Shown: one piece after another, positions 55,745 to 64,000 of the stretch
How the letters are laid out: each line of letters begins with the position of its first letter
Numbering within the stretch: the stretch's first letter is position 1
Source: Cordilura impudica
Taxonomy: Eukaryota > Arthropoda > Insecta > Diptera > Scathophagidae
Length of the DNA stretch: 64,000 nt
Direction of reading: 5' to 3'
Assembly (NCBI GenBank): GCA_963682025.1
Contig: OY821519.1
Span: 100,072,585-100,136,584 of the forward strand
The notes under the pieces: generated by a model
What the model was told of the DNA's origin: nothing
The model's input: only the letters and a program-made list of their open reading frames with translations
The model's database searches: none
Program-made: the position numbers and the translations under genes

Positions 55745-57680
55745 ATATATTCAAAAAGTAACTGAGTTCTCATATGATATGCTTATGGCATCAACAATCT
55801 TCGATCAGCCAAGGTCATTTTCGGGTGTAGTGGCCTCAGTGCTTGTACGGCGTTTATAGTGCCTGTGCGACCACAACGAAACTTACCAAACCATTGCAAT
55901 TTGTGGTGCCCTTATATGAATTTTTAGACAAAACAAAAACAGTTTTCATATTTTATGAACTGCGCCTCTATTTCATTTAGCATTATATCGTAAATTTTTT
56001 TATTGTAACTTTTCTTTTGATGTTTATTTTTAACAACTGAAGCTATGATTTTTTATATTTTTTTTATAAAAAAAACTATTTAGCAACAGAAAAAACTCAT
56101 AAATTAAAGCAATTTCGCTTACTGTGTGACAAGTTTCTGTTAAATTCGTTAGATCTGATTAAATTTTTACAACTTTATTAATACAAATTCAAGATGTTTT
56201 TCACTTCTTTGGACGATCTTCTATTAAGTTGGAACTGCTTCTAATTATAGATGGCTTTTATAGTTCTTTATTTTTATTCATTTGGGTTCTTGCAATTTAA
56301 TATTCTTCTGTAATTATGACTTAAGTTTTTCTAGCCCACACTAAAACCATTTATTATTTATAGCCAATAGTAATTAAATGAATCTACCAAATCACATACT
56401 CAAAGCCAATAGTAATTAAATGAAACTACCAAATCATATACTTACCTATCATTAAAATAAAACACCATTTAAAAGTACGAAAAATCATTTAAGAAAAATG
56501 CCACCAATCCGCTTTGCAATGATGAATGTGTTTTAATCGGTAGATTATGGTTTAAATGGTTGAATAATGTTGTTGTATAGATTTATTTTTTTTTTTCTTC
56601 TTTCTTTAATAAACTTTTTGGTTTACGATACAAAGTTGGGGATTTTTGAGTTTACTGACCTAATTTCCTAAATAAAAAAGAAACATTTTCTCACAACAAC
56701 AATAACGAAAGATCTGTAATAAAATGAAAAACACTTGTAACTTGTACATTTTTCGCCTTAAGGGGACAGACGACACCAAAATAAAACAAAAATAACAATA
56801 TCTTGGAATTGGGGGTAAGGCAGCAGTTAAAGTTAAATATACGCACCTGCACGCATGTTTTGCTGGTCGTTGCATGTGATACATAAATTACACCATTTGG
56901 TTACACAGGCCACACCTCCCCATTTTTTTTTTGCTTAAGCATGTTTCTTGTAGTCTTTTTTTTATCTTTTTTTTAATTTTTTTATTTCTTTTTTTTTTTT
57001 GTTGTAGGAATTTATGGGTTTTTCGTCATATAAATATATATTTTTTATTCGAACTAAACTTCAAAAATCATGTTTAAGATCATGGATAGTTAGCATCCAT
57101 TGCCTTAGTTGTGCACTAACATGTTTTGTTTATTTTGTTAAACCATTAACCCGTTAACTACATTTATTCTAAATGTAATTCTTAAAAAATTCTTCACTTC
57201 ATATATAATGCTTCCCACAAAAGAACTTGTATTCGAAAGATATTTTTCTATAAAAAAAAAAACACCTGAGATTCTAAGTAAATTTTTGGTATTGTAAAAT
57301 CTGATAAAATTTTGTTAAAGAGATAATATTTGGAGGAATTTTTATATAGAAATATAGAAAATTCCTCCAATTCTGTAGACTTCCGCCAATAGATAATGCC
57401 TCAGGTTGTTAATCATAAAAAAACTGCGCAAAAAATTTGGTTTTGAAAAACTCTGAAATTCTGAGTTTTCTTTCATATAGAAAAACTCTTATTTTGAGGA
57501 ATTTTTCATGTAGAAAAACCTTAAATATTATAGGAACTTTTCAGCGAGATATATCTACCAATTATTTGGACTATTTCTTATCAAGATAATCCCCGACTCT
57601 GCAGACTTTTTCATAAAGTAAACCCGCAGTATTCTGAGGACTAATGTTACATGAAAAATTTCCTTCAGAATCTTAGGCTT
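55745..57680. other. Unassigned AT-rich sequence, no gene seen
   Basis: A direct repeat of about 45 bp (AGCCAATAGTAATTAAATGA near 56362 and 56404) and T-rich runs near 56585 and 56930-57000 are present. No supported gene; ORFs of 60-75 codons show no motif. It is the longest stretch apparently free of recognisable elements. Confidence 0.4.
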
Positions 57681-57681
57681 G

Positions 57682-58986
57682 TAAAGGGTTTTTCAACAGG
57701 GACGCTACAAAAGTAGAAAGACAGGGACAGCAAACGACGCCATATTTTTTGCCGCTCTTTTGACATTTCTCTTCAGTAAGGTTTGCCATTTCATGACGGA
57801 AAGATATACGAGCCAACAACGAGTCGAAATTATTAAAATTTACTACTGAAATTCGGACTCAGTGGCCTCAACGTTAAGAGCGCTACGTCCAATTTATGGT
57901 CGTCACAATCGTCCTAGCAGATCAACAATTGAGCGTCTAGTGGAAAAATTTGAATCCACAGGCACAGTACGAAATGTTCCCGTGCCAGTGAGACAAAGAA
58001 GTGCCCGTAGTGTCGAGAATATTGCTGCCGCTGAGGCTTCAGTTGAAGAAAGCCCAAATGTTTCTCTCACACTCGTTCTCAAGCGTTGGGCATCTCAGTG
58101 ACGTCGTTGTGGCGAATTTTGCGAAAAGATCGTGGCCTACATCCTTACAAGATCAAATTGACGCAAGAACTGAAGTCGCTTGACCACCAGAAGCGTCGTA
58201 TGTTCGTGAATTGGGCTGAGCAATAACTTGAAAATGATTCGGATTTTCATCGAAAAAACATCTTCAGCGATGAGGCTCATTTCTGGCTGAACGGCTTCGT
58301 CAATAAACAAAATATGCGTTATTGGTCAGACAGCAATCCACACGTACTCCATGAGTCATCATTGCATCCCGAAAAAATTACGGTTTGGTGCGGTTTATGG
58401 GCCGGCGGCGTCATTGGGCCGTACTTCTTCCGTGATGATCAAGACCGGCACGTTACTGTGAATGGGAATCGCTACCGTTCAATGATAACCGAACATTTTT
58501 GCCCCAAATGGATGATATGGTCTTGGAGGACATGTGGTTCCAACAGGACGGCGCCACAAGCCACAAAGCGAATGTCACAATCAATTTATTGGAAACCAAG
58601 TTTGGAAAACGTGATATCTCACGAAACGGTTTAGTCGATTGGCCGCCTCGGTCGTGCGATTTGACGCCGTTGGACTATTTCCTGTGGGGCTACGTCAAGT
58701 CTATGGTATATGCCAACAAGCCAGCGACGATTGATGAACTTCGTACACATATCGAACGTGAAAATGCTGCAGTATCGGCCGATTTATGCTTGAAAACTGT
58801 CGAAAATTGGATTCAGCGTCTGGACTTCTGCAAGCGTGCCCGTGGTGGCCATGCAAAAGAGATCGATTTCCATACATAATGGCATCGAACGTACTTTCAC
58901 AGGAATACAGAATTTAATTGATATCCAAAACCGTTTTTGTTTTATTTAAAAAAACTTTTGTAGCGCTCTTATTGAAAAACCCTTTA
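57682..58986 (+). mobile_element. IS630/mariner-type element, family 1, second copy
   Basis: The element (57684-58984, 1301 bp) begins AAGGGTTTTTCAACAGGGAC and ends with the complement of AAGGGTTTTTCAATAAGAGC. TA target duplications are at 57682-57683 and 58985-58986. It lacks the 76-bp duplication and the internal deletion of the copy at 15746-16987, so it better represents the family's layout. Confidence 0.92.
57794..58879 (+). pseudogene. IS630/mariner-type transposase, family 1, few lesions
   Basis: The start at 57794 (MTERYTSQQRVEIIKIYY) is followed at once by a TGA stop, then ASTLRALRPIYGRHNRPS and the rest of the first DNA-binding domain. A frameshift lies near 58085, then a TAA within the WAEQ.LENDSDFH segment (58223). 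The catalytic core is complete: FSDEAHFWLNGFVNKQN (about 58270), then after a frameshift near 58500 WFQQDGATSHKANVTINLL and RSCDLTPLDYFLWGYVKS. The spacing of the last two aspartates is 36 residues, as in family 2. The C-terminus ends KRARGGHAKEIDFHT. Inactive because of about four lesions. Confidence 0.85.
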
Positions 58987-59049
58987 TAATATAAACACAG
59001 TCTTCATATCGAAGTAACTTACGTATGCGGCTCAATAAATGGACGACAG

Positions 59050-59290
59050 TTATTTTCCGTTTCAGCTTTTTTTTTGAAACACTTTGGCGTTTCTCAAATT
59101 TTGCATACCTTCCAAATAATAGGATTGCTAAAGGTCCTCAAAATAGGCATTTGTTTGATTAATGATTTAATAGTTGGAGCTAAATCTCTTTTCGACGAAC
59201 CATTTTTTATGTTTAAAAATAGAATATAGCTAAATCCGTAGAATATGCCGGATGAGGTAGCAATTCGTAGACCAATTCATGGGATTTTAT
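59050..59290 (-). pseudogene. mariner transposase C-terminal fragment
   Basis: Reading the minus strand: ELLPHPAYSTDLAIF (third catalytic aspartate region), then WFVEKRFSSN and TNAYFEDL.QSYYLEGMQNL. These correspond to LLPHPPYSPDLAPSDY, KRFSSNEE and YFEDL..SYY.EGI of mariner enzymes. Truncated and frameshifted. Confidence 0.65.
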
Positions 59291-59665
59291 GGTCAGCTGT
59301 GATCAAACGCGGCACCAATCCTGCGGACAGCTTTTTAAAACACAACCGACCTTTTAAAATTGCAATCACAGAGCAATATTCCAACAGTCTTGCGAATATT
59401 CACTCCCCGATCGGCCAACAGCATATCCTGTTTTTTTTTTTTTTTTTTTTTGTTTGTTCGATTTATAGTCGTTTTTCAGACATATTGCAATTAATACTGT
59501 AATTAATATGCAAATTTTAATTTTAATTTTTCAAAAATTCATAACTACACTGTATCGGTCCGGTTTCTGGCATTTCAGCAATTTATTGGACATAGTGATA
59601 ATTGTTATGTTATAATTGAATAGATTGTTTCTATATGAAATTTTTTCTACTTAGGGTGGCCGTGT

Positions 59666-60175
59666 ACCATTTACCAAGAGAAGAAAACTTCCAAGATGGA
59701 AGGCGATTCAGATTCTAAGAGAAGTCATCGAACCAAAAACAGAGGTGAAATATCTGGGCATAGTACTAGACAGCAAGTTGACATGGAAGGCACATGTCAA
59801 CTAGGGTAGAACCTGGGGATGTAAACCCAGCATCCTATACTGGATGTACTCCATGATGGTCCGTCCAATCCTGACCTATGGAGCTATTGCGTGGAACAAA
59901 AGGACAGAGTTAAAATCAACTCAAATGGAGCTAAGTAGAATACAAAGACTAGCATGTATTGGGATAACGAGGGCAATGAGGACGTGCCCAACGGCAGCAC
60001 TTGAAGTACTCTTGGACCAAAGCCCACTACATATAGTGGTGCAAAAGAAAGCTCTGGCAACGGCAATCAGGATAAAGGGGGATAAACATATAACCAGGCT
60101 TTATGAAGGGCAATGGAACCGAATAAGTCAAGTTAAAGATTACTCCCTCCTGGATTGTCCAATGGACAAGACTGA
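59666..60175 (+). pseudogene. Non-LTR RT C-terminal (thumb) region
   Basis: RRKLPRWKAIQILREVIEPK and KYLGIVLDSKLTWKAHVN (59680-59805) are the post-YADD segment and thumb. After a frameshift, 59844-60179 is open: SMMVRPILTYGAIAWNKRTE, IQRLACIGITRAMRTCPTAA, LEVLLDQSPLHIVV. The catalytic palm is missing through 5' truncation, the commonest fate of LINE insertions. Confidence 0.8.
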
Positions 60176-60239
60176 GTAGAAATACGACTTCAAGAAATAC
60201 TTTGTTACAAAACTTAGTAATAAGAAGGAATGGAGTAGT

Positions 60240-60758
60240 TTGAACACAGAATATTCTTTAAAGGAGGATACGATCAAATGGTACACGGACGGGTCAAAGA
60301 CCAAAGATGGAACAGGGGCGGGAGTCTTTGGGCCTAGAACCAATTACTACGAACCAATTGGAAAACACACGAATATTGTCCAAGCAGAAATTTATGCCAT
60401 CGATAGATGTGCACAGATTAACTTAAATAGGAAGTACATAAGACAGGACATAACCATATTATCAGATAGTCAAGCTGCTATTCGAGCATTAGGCTCCTGT
60501 GTAGTAAACTCTAAGTTAGTATGGGACTGTTTACAGAGACTGAATGAACTAGGCAAACACAATAAAGTCAGCATTTGTTGGATCCCGCGGCATATTGGGA
60601 TCCAAGGAAATGAACAAGCAGATGAGCTTGCCAGAAAGGGATCTTCCACAAAGCTAATGCGGCCGGAACCATTCTGTGGAATAGGAAAAGGAGTATGGGA
60701 AGGCATACTCAGAGAATATGAAATCATATCAGACAAGAGCTTTTCTCGAGCCACTTAG
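60240..60758 (+). pseudogene. Non-LTR RNase H domain
   Basis: This open frame retains all four RNase H catalytic residues: D17 (WYTDGSKTKDG), E50 (VQAEIYAID), D76 (ILSDSQAAIRAL) and D128 (GNEQADELARKG). RNase H would remove the RNA strand during LINE replication. A frameshift separates it from the RT part (stop at 60177-60179), and another near 60750 precedes the C-terminal segment. It lacks its RT, so it is inactive in context. Confidence 0.85.
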
Positions 60759-60793
60759 GCTTAAGGCAATCCAAACTCTTGTTAGGCAACTAC

Positions 60794-62073
60794 TAACGGG
60801 TGATTTTTTAAGAGCTTGATAACTTTTAAAAAAAAAAAAACGCATAAAATTTGCAAAATCTCATCGGTTCTTTATTTGAAACGTTAGATTGGTCCATGAC
60901 ATTTACTTTTTGAAGATAATTTCATTTAAATGTTGACCGCGGCTGCGTCTTACGTGGTCCATTCGGAAAGTCCAATTTTGGGCAACTTTTTCGAGCATTT
61001 CGGCCGGAATAGCCCGAATTTCTTCGGAAATGTTGTCTTCCAAAGCTGGAATAGTTGCTGGCTTATTTCTGTAGACTTTAGACGGCGTCAAATCGCATGA
61101 TCTTGGTGGCCAACTTACCGGTCCATTTCTTGAGATGAATTGTTCTCCGAAGTTTTCCCTCAAAATGGCCATAGAATCGCGAGCTGTGTGGCATGTAGCG
61201 CCATCTTGTTGAAACCACATGTCAACCAAGTTCAGTTCTTCCATTTTTGGCAACAAAAAGTTTGTTAGCATCGAACGATAGCGATCGCCATTCACCGTAA
61301 CGTTGCGTCCAACAGCATCTTTGAAAAAATACGGTCCAATGATTCCACCAGCGTACAAACCACACCAAACAGTGCATTTTTCGGGATGCATGGGCAGTTC
61401 TTGAACGGCTTCTGGTTGCTCTTCACTCCAAATACGGCAATTTTGCTTATTTACGAAGCCATTCAACCAGAAATGAGCCTCATCGCTGAACAAAATTTGT
61501 CGATAAAAAAGCGGATTTTCTGCCAACTTTTCTAGGGCCCATTCACTGAAAATTAGACGTTGTGGCAGAACTTTCGGCTTCAGTTCTTGCACGAGCTGTA
61601 TTTTATACGGTTTTACACCAAGATCTTTGCGTAAAATCTTCCATGTGGTCGAATAACACAAACCCAATTGCTGCGAACGGCGACGAATCGACATTTCACG
61701 GTCTTCAGCAACACTCTCAGAAACAGACGCAATATTCTCTTCTGTACGCACTGTACGCATTCGTGTGGTTGGTTTAATGTCCAATAAAGTAAACTGAGTG
61801 CGAAACTTGGTCACAATCGCATTAATTGTTTGCTCACTTGGTCGATTATGTAGACCATAAATCGGACGTAAAGCGCGAAACACATTTCGAACCGAACACT
61901 GATTTTGGTAATAAAATTCAATGATTTGCAAGCGTTGCTCGTTAGTAAGTCTATTCATGATGAAATGTCAAAGCATACTGAGCATCTTTCTCTTTGACAC
62001 CATGTCTGAAATCCCACGTGATCTGTCAAATACTAATGCATGAAAATCCTAACCTCAAAAAAATCACCCGTTA
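60794..62073 (-). mobile_element. IS630/mariner-type element, family 2, deleted copy
   Basis: The element (60796-62071, 1276 bp) has ACGGGTGATTTTTTAAGAGC at the left and its family-2 counterpart at the right. TA duplications are at 60794-60795 and 62072-62073. It is exactly 30 bp shorter than the copy at 51874-53179 and otherwise almost identical. Confidence 0.93.
60903..61958 (-). pseudogene. IS630/mariner-type transposase, family 2, 10-residue deletion
   Basis: An open frame of 351 codons is preserved, but residues 293-302 of the intact protein (LDYFLWGYVK, directly after the third catalytic aspartate in CDLTP) are deleted in frame, giving CDLTPSKVYRNK. Differences elsewhere are few (for example KPKVLPQ against KPNDLPQ, SVAEDRE against SVTEDRE, DHVRRS against DHLRRS). 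The loss removes a conserved motif, so enzyme activity is unlikely although the frame is open. Confidence 0.85.
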
Positions 62074-62365
62074 CAAGAGATTTGGGTCATGTATCGGATT
62101 ATCAAAGAACGGACTGAGAATAATAACCAGGATTTTAACCGGTCACTGTATGCTTAGGGAGCATCTGAGCAAGTTAGGAATTGAGGCGAACCCCATCTGT
62201 AGATCCTGCGATGAGAAGACCGAATCACCGGAGCACATACTGGGGGATTGTGTAGCTTTAATGCATAAAAGGAAAAAGCACCTGGGTTCTCTCCAAATAC
62301 CAGGGAGCGAAATAAAATCACTGGAACCTATCAACATCCTCGAATTACTGAGGGCTTCAGGGTAG
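62074..62365 (+). pseudogene. Non-LTR C-terminal region with CCHC-type motif
   Basis: After the insertion the frame reads RIITRILTGHCMLREHLSKL, IEANPICRSCDEKTESPEHI and LGDC, a CX2CX8HX4C zinc-binding motif typical of the end of RNase H-bearing LINE polyproteins. It ends at a TAG about 100 bases before the tail. Confidence 0.8.
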
Positions 62366-62559
62366 GGTGAGATTTTATAGGGGCAAATTATTAGCAGAGG
62401 GCAGTACAATAGATCACTTGGTCGCAGTACTTTCGACACCTCCTTATACAATTACAATTACAATTAGGGCGGCCGTGTGGTTTGAACCATGAACCTTCAC
62501 ATACACTCGTACTTGCACATTTTGGTCAGCGCTTTAACTGATTTTTTTTTACATATTCG

Positions 62560-62820
62560 GAAGTAACCTTTGGTGGTCATCCAGAACGTTCGGCGTCAAT
62601 TAAACAATTTTTTTTTACCATGGTGCACTTTTTTCCATTTTTGCGAAAATTCTTGAAATTGTATGTTCTGAATGGAGCTAAACACAATCTTAATGATAGA
62701 ACTTGCTCAAAATATATCAGTAGTCTATTAAAGGCTGTTAGTTGGCGAGAGCACTGCTGATTTTTATTAAGCTACAAAGAAAGTTCACCAAGTCACGGAC
62801 TTATTGATCCGACCTTGTAT
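62560..62820 (-). mobile_element. Tc1/mariner-type terminal fragment
   Basis: On the minus strand a terminus-like TA then CAAGGTCGGATCAATAAGTC begins at about 62820. About 62690-62565 encodes, with one stop, LIDAERSG.PPKVTSE, the linker segment (R/S-G-R-P..T) that follows the DNA-binding domain in Tc1-like transposases. The other end is missing. Confidence 0.5.
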
Positions 62821-63104
62821 AAAAACATACCTCAGATTCTCTGAATCCTTTTTTTATGGTTTACAAATTCTCTCAAATTTTAAGTCCTCTTCCATTTTAA
62901 GGAATCTCCGGGTGATCAGGGTTTGAAGCTGGGATAACGCAGCAGTCCCAGGTTTCTTTCACTAAATTTGTATGCAATGAGGAACACTTGATTTCACTTC
63001 CTTCTGAAGATAAGTATTGCTACAATGTTATGATGTTGTTTGTTTCATGGGTACTGATGATTGCTTGTGTCGCGGGTACCGATGGTTGCTGGCGTCGTGA
63101 GTAC

Positions 63105-63190
63105 CATTATGTGGCAAGGGTATAATGAGGTTGTGCTTAACTATGTTTGTAACTGCAAAAAATTTTTGCCGAGATGAGAATGAGTTTCGT
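63105..63190 (+). repeat. mini-me-type repeat fragment
   Basis: Has ATTATGTGGCAAGGGTATAA, then GAGGTTGTGCTTAACTATGT and GTAACTGCAAAAAATTTTTG, the 5' blocks of the family. The (GTCY)n part is replaced by the next fragment. Confidence 0.5.
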
Positions 63191-63465
63191 CAAAAAAGAT
63201 GATTTTTCGATAAAAATGTTCTGTAGCCTAATTAGAGAAGATAAAACGTTGGGGATGGTCGTGCGGCATCAGCTCCTGCACTAATTGAACTTTGTATGGC
63301 GTCATAGCGAGATCTTTGTGCAAAAATCGCATAAAGTGAGTGAAATGTTCAATTCCTGAGAACGATGGCGATTAGAGGTGCTTGGTTGTTGTTGTACACT
63401 CTGGGCAACAGCAGCAGTGCTCTCGAGCAGGAGAACGAGAACGCACACATTTAAAAAAATTGTCA
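63165..63465 (-). pseudogene. IS630/mariner-type transposase fragment
   Basis: Minus-strand pieces in shifting frames read VAQSVQQQPSTSNRHRSQEL, FCTKISL..TPYKVQLVQEL-like sequence and IFIEKSSFL. They match the second DNA-binding region and the stretch up to the first catalytic aspartate of the enzyme at 51981-53066 (KILRKDLGVKPYKIQLVQEL), but are clearly diverged, so this is a third family. Confidence 0.6.
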
Positions 63466-63469
63466 CCAT

Positions 63470-64000
63470 ATTACCTGAAAGATGCTTATTTTACTAAATT
63501 TTGATTTTACTAATTTTTCTTGCACTTTCGGTAGAAAGTTGTTCAAGCATAAATTAACTCATTTCGTAAACCGCATATATACATATATAAATATTAATTT
63601 TTTGGTTATGATTTTCTGTCACTAGACAGATGTTGGTTGAATATATTGAAATAGCAAGACTGGTTGTGTGTGGAATACATACTAAATATGAAATTAAAGG
63701 TTATATCATATAACCAGAACACATGTACTTAGCTACATAGCCTAACTGCATGAAGAGCAGCAAGCACGAGGATTGTCAGACAAACACCTACACTTGTGTC
63801 CTCTTATCCGAAATAAAAGAAGCGACAAATCCAACCGTTGTCCGACGAAACGTAATTTACTAACGCATATATTATACTAACTTCTTGTTGTAAAACAGCT
63901 GACTTTGGTGTTGCCATACTCAACATAACCAGTAGTTAAAAATGCAAACACTAGAGGGACCAGATCCTGATTTATTCGCTTAATTTGTTTTGATGAATAA
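63470..64000. other. Unassigned sequence
   Basis: No gene recognised. TATATACATATATAAATATT lies near 63574. Runs to the window edge. Confidence 0.35.

Larger units (their letters stand above)
59651..62478 (+). mobile_element. 5'-truncated non-LTR retrotransposon with target duplication
   Basis: The insertion runs from about 59666 to 62463. It is flanked by TTAGGGTGGCCGTGT (59651-59665) and TTAGGGCGGCCGTGT (62464-62478), which match in 14 of 15 bases and are probably the target duplication. It begins within the RT domain and ends in a (TACAAT)n-type tail (about 62447-62463). RT thumb, RNase H and a C-terminal cysteine motif follow in order, the layout of I/LOA-type LINEs. It was later invaded by an IS630/mariner-type element at 60796-62071. 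Confidence 0.8.

Noticed and set aside
1..64000. tRNA or rRNA genes, SINEs with tRNA-like promoters
   Set aside because: I saw no convincing A-box/B-box pair with a cloverleaf and no rRNA-like block by eye; a covariance-model search would settle this.

Overview
This window looks like AT-rich, gene-poor nuclear DNA from a higher dipteran fly. The evidence is its repeat content: (GTCY)n 'mini-me'-type dispersed repeats, piggyBac, hAT, Tc1 and mariner DNA transposons, non-LTR retrotransposons, and a short 58-bp intron inside a transposase gene. The species is not identifiable from the sequence. I found no convincing host gene, rRNA, tRNA or CRISPR array. Every protein-coding stretch I can recognise belongs to a mobile element.

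Layout. 1-4.3 kb: an unclassified 2-kb element carrying the end of an orphan protein, beside a long imperfect inverted repeat. 5.0-7.4 kb: a complete piggyBac element with TTAA target duplications, inserted in a mini-me-type repeat. 7.6-10.3 kb: inverted and nested dispersed repeats, a non-autonomous hAT and a Helitron-like copy. 10.9-13.7 kb: a complete Foldback/MULE-type element built of inverted 179-bp tandem units with a 9-bp target duplication. 14.1-19.7 kb: a Tc1-family element split by an IS630/mariner-type element and by a second copy of the unclassified element. 21.6-27.3 kb: 5.6 kb of a TTAAAAA heptamer array. 29-35 kb: decayed Tc1 and mariner copies and a LINE RNase H fragment. 37.4-42.6 kb: a Tc1-family element containing a second heptamer array (opposite strand) and a complete intron-containing hAT element. 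43-49.7 kb: simple-sequence repeats, inverted-repeat elements, a decayed mariner and a diverged third copy of the orphan protein. 49.7-54.2 kb: a defective non-LTR retrotransposon with an intact IS630/mariner-type element in its endonuclease domain. 54.6-59.4 kb: a Helitron-like copy, mariner fragments and a decayed IS630/mariner-type element. 59.7-62.5 kb: a 5'-truncated LINE with target duplication, interrupted by a near-identical but internally deleted IS630/mariner-type copy. 62.5-64 kb: more transposon fragments.

Three elements look structurally complete with intact catalytic residues: piggyBac (5049-7393), hAT (39614-42012) and IS630/mariner-type (51874-53179). Many insertions can be ordered in time because the target duplication, and sometimes the host reading frame, is restored when the younger element is removed on paper. 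The least explained items are the orphan protein family (three copies in two lineages), the dimer-organised Foldback element, the five-copy Helitron-like family with conserved ends, and the two large heptamer arrays.
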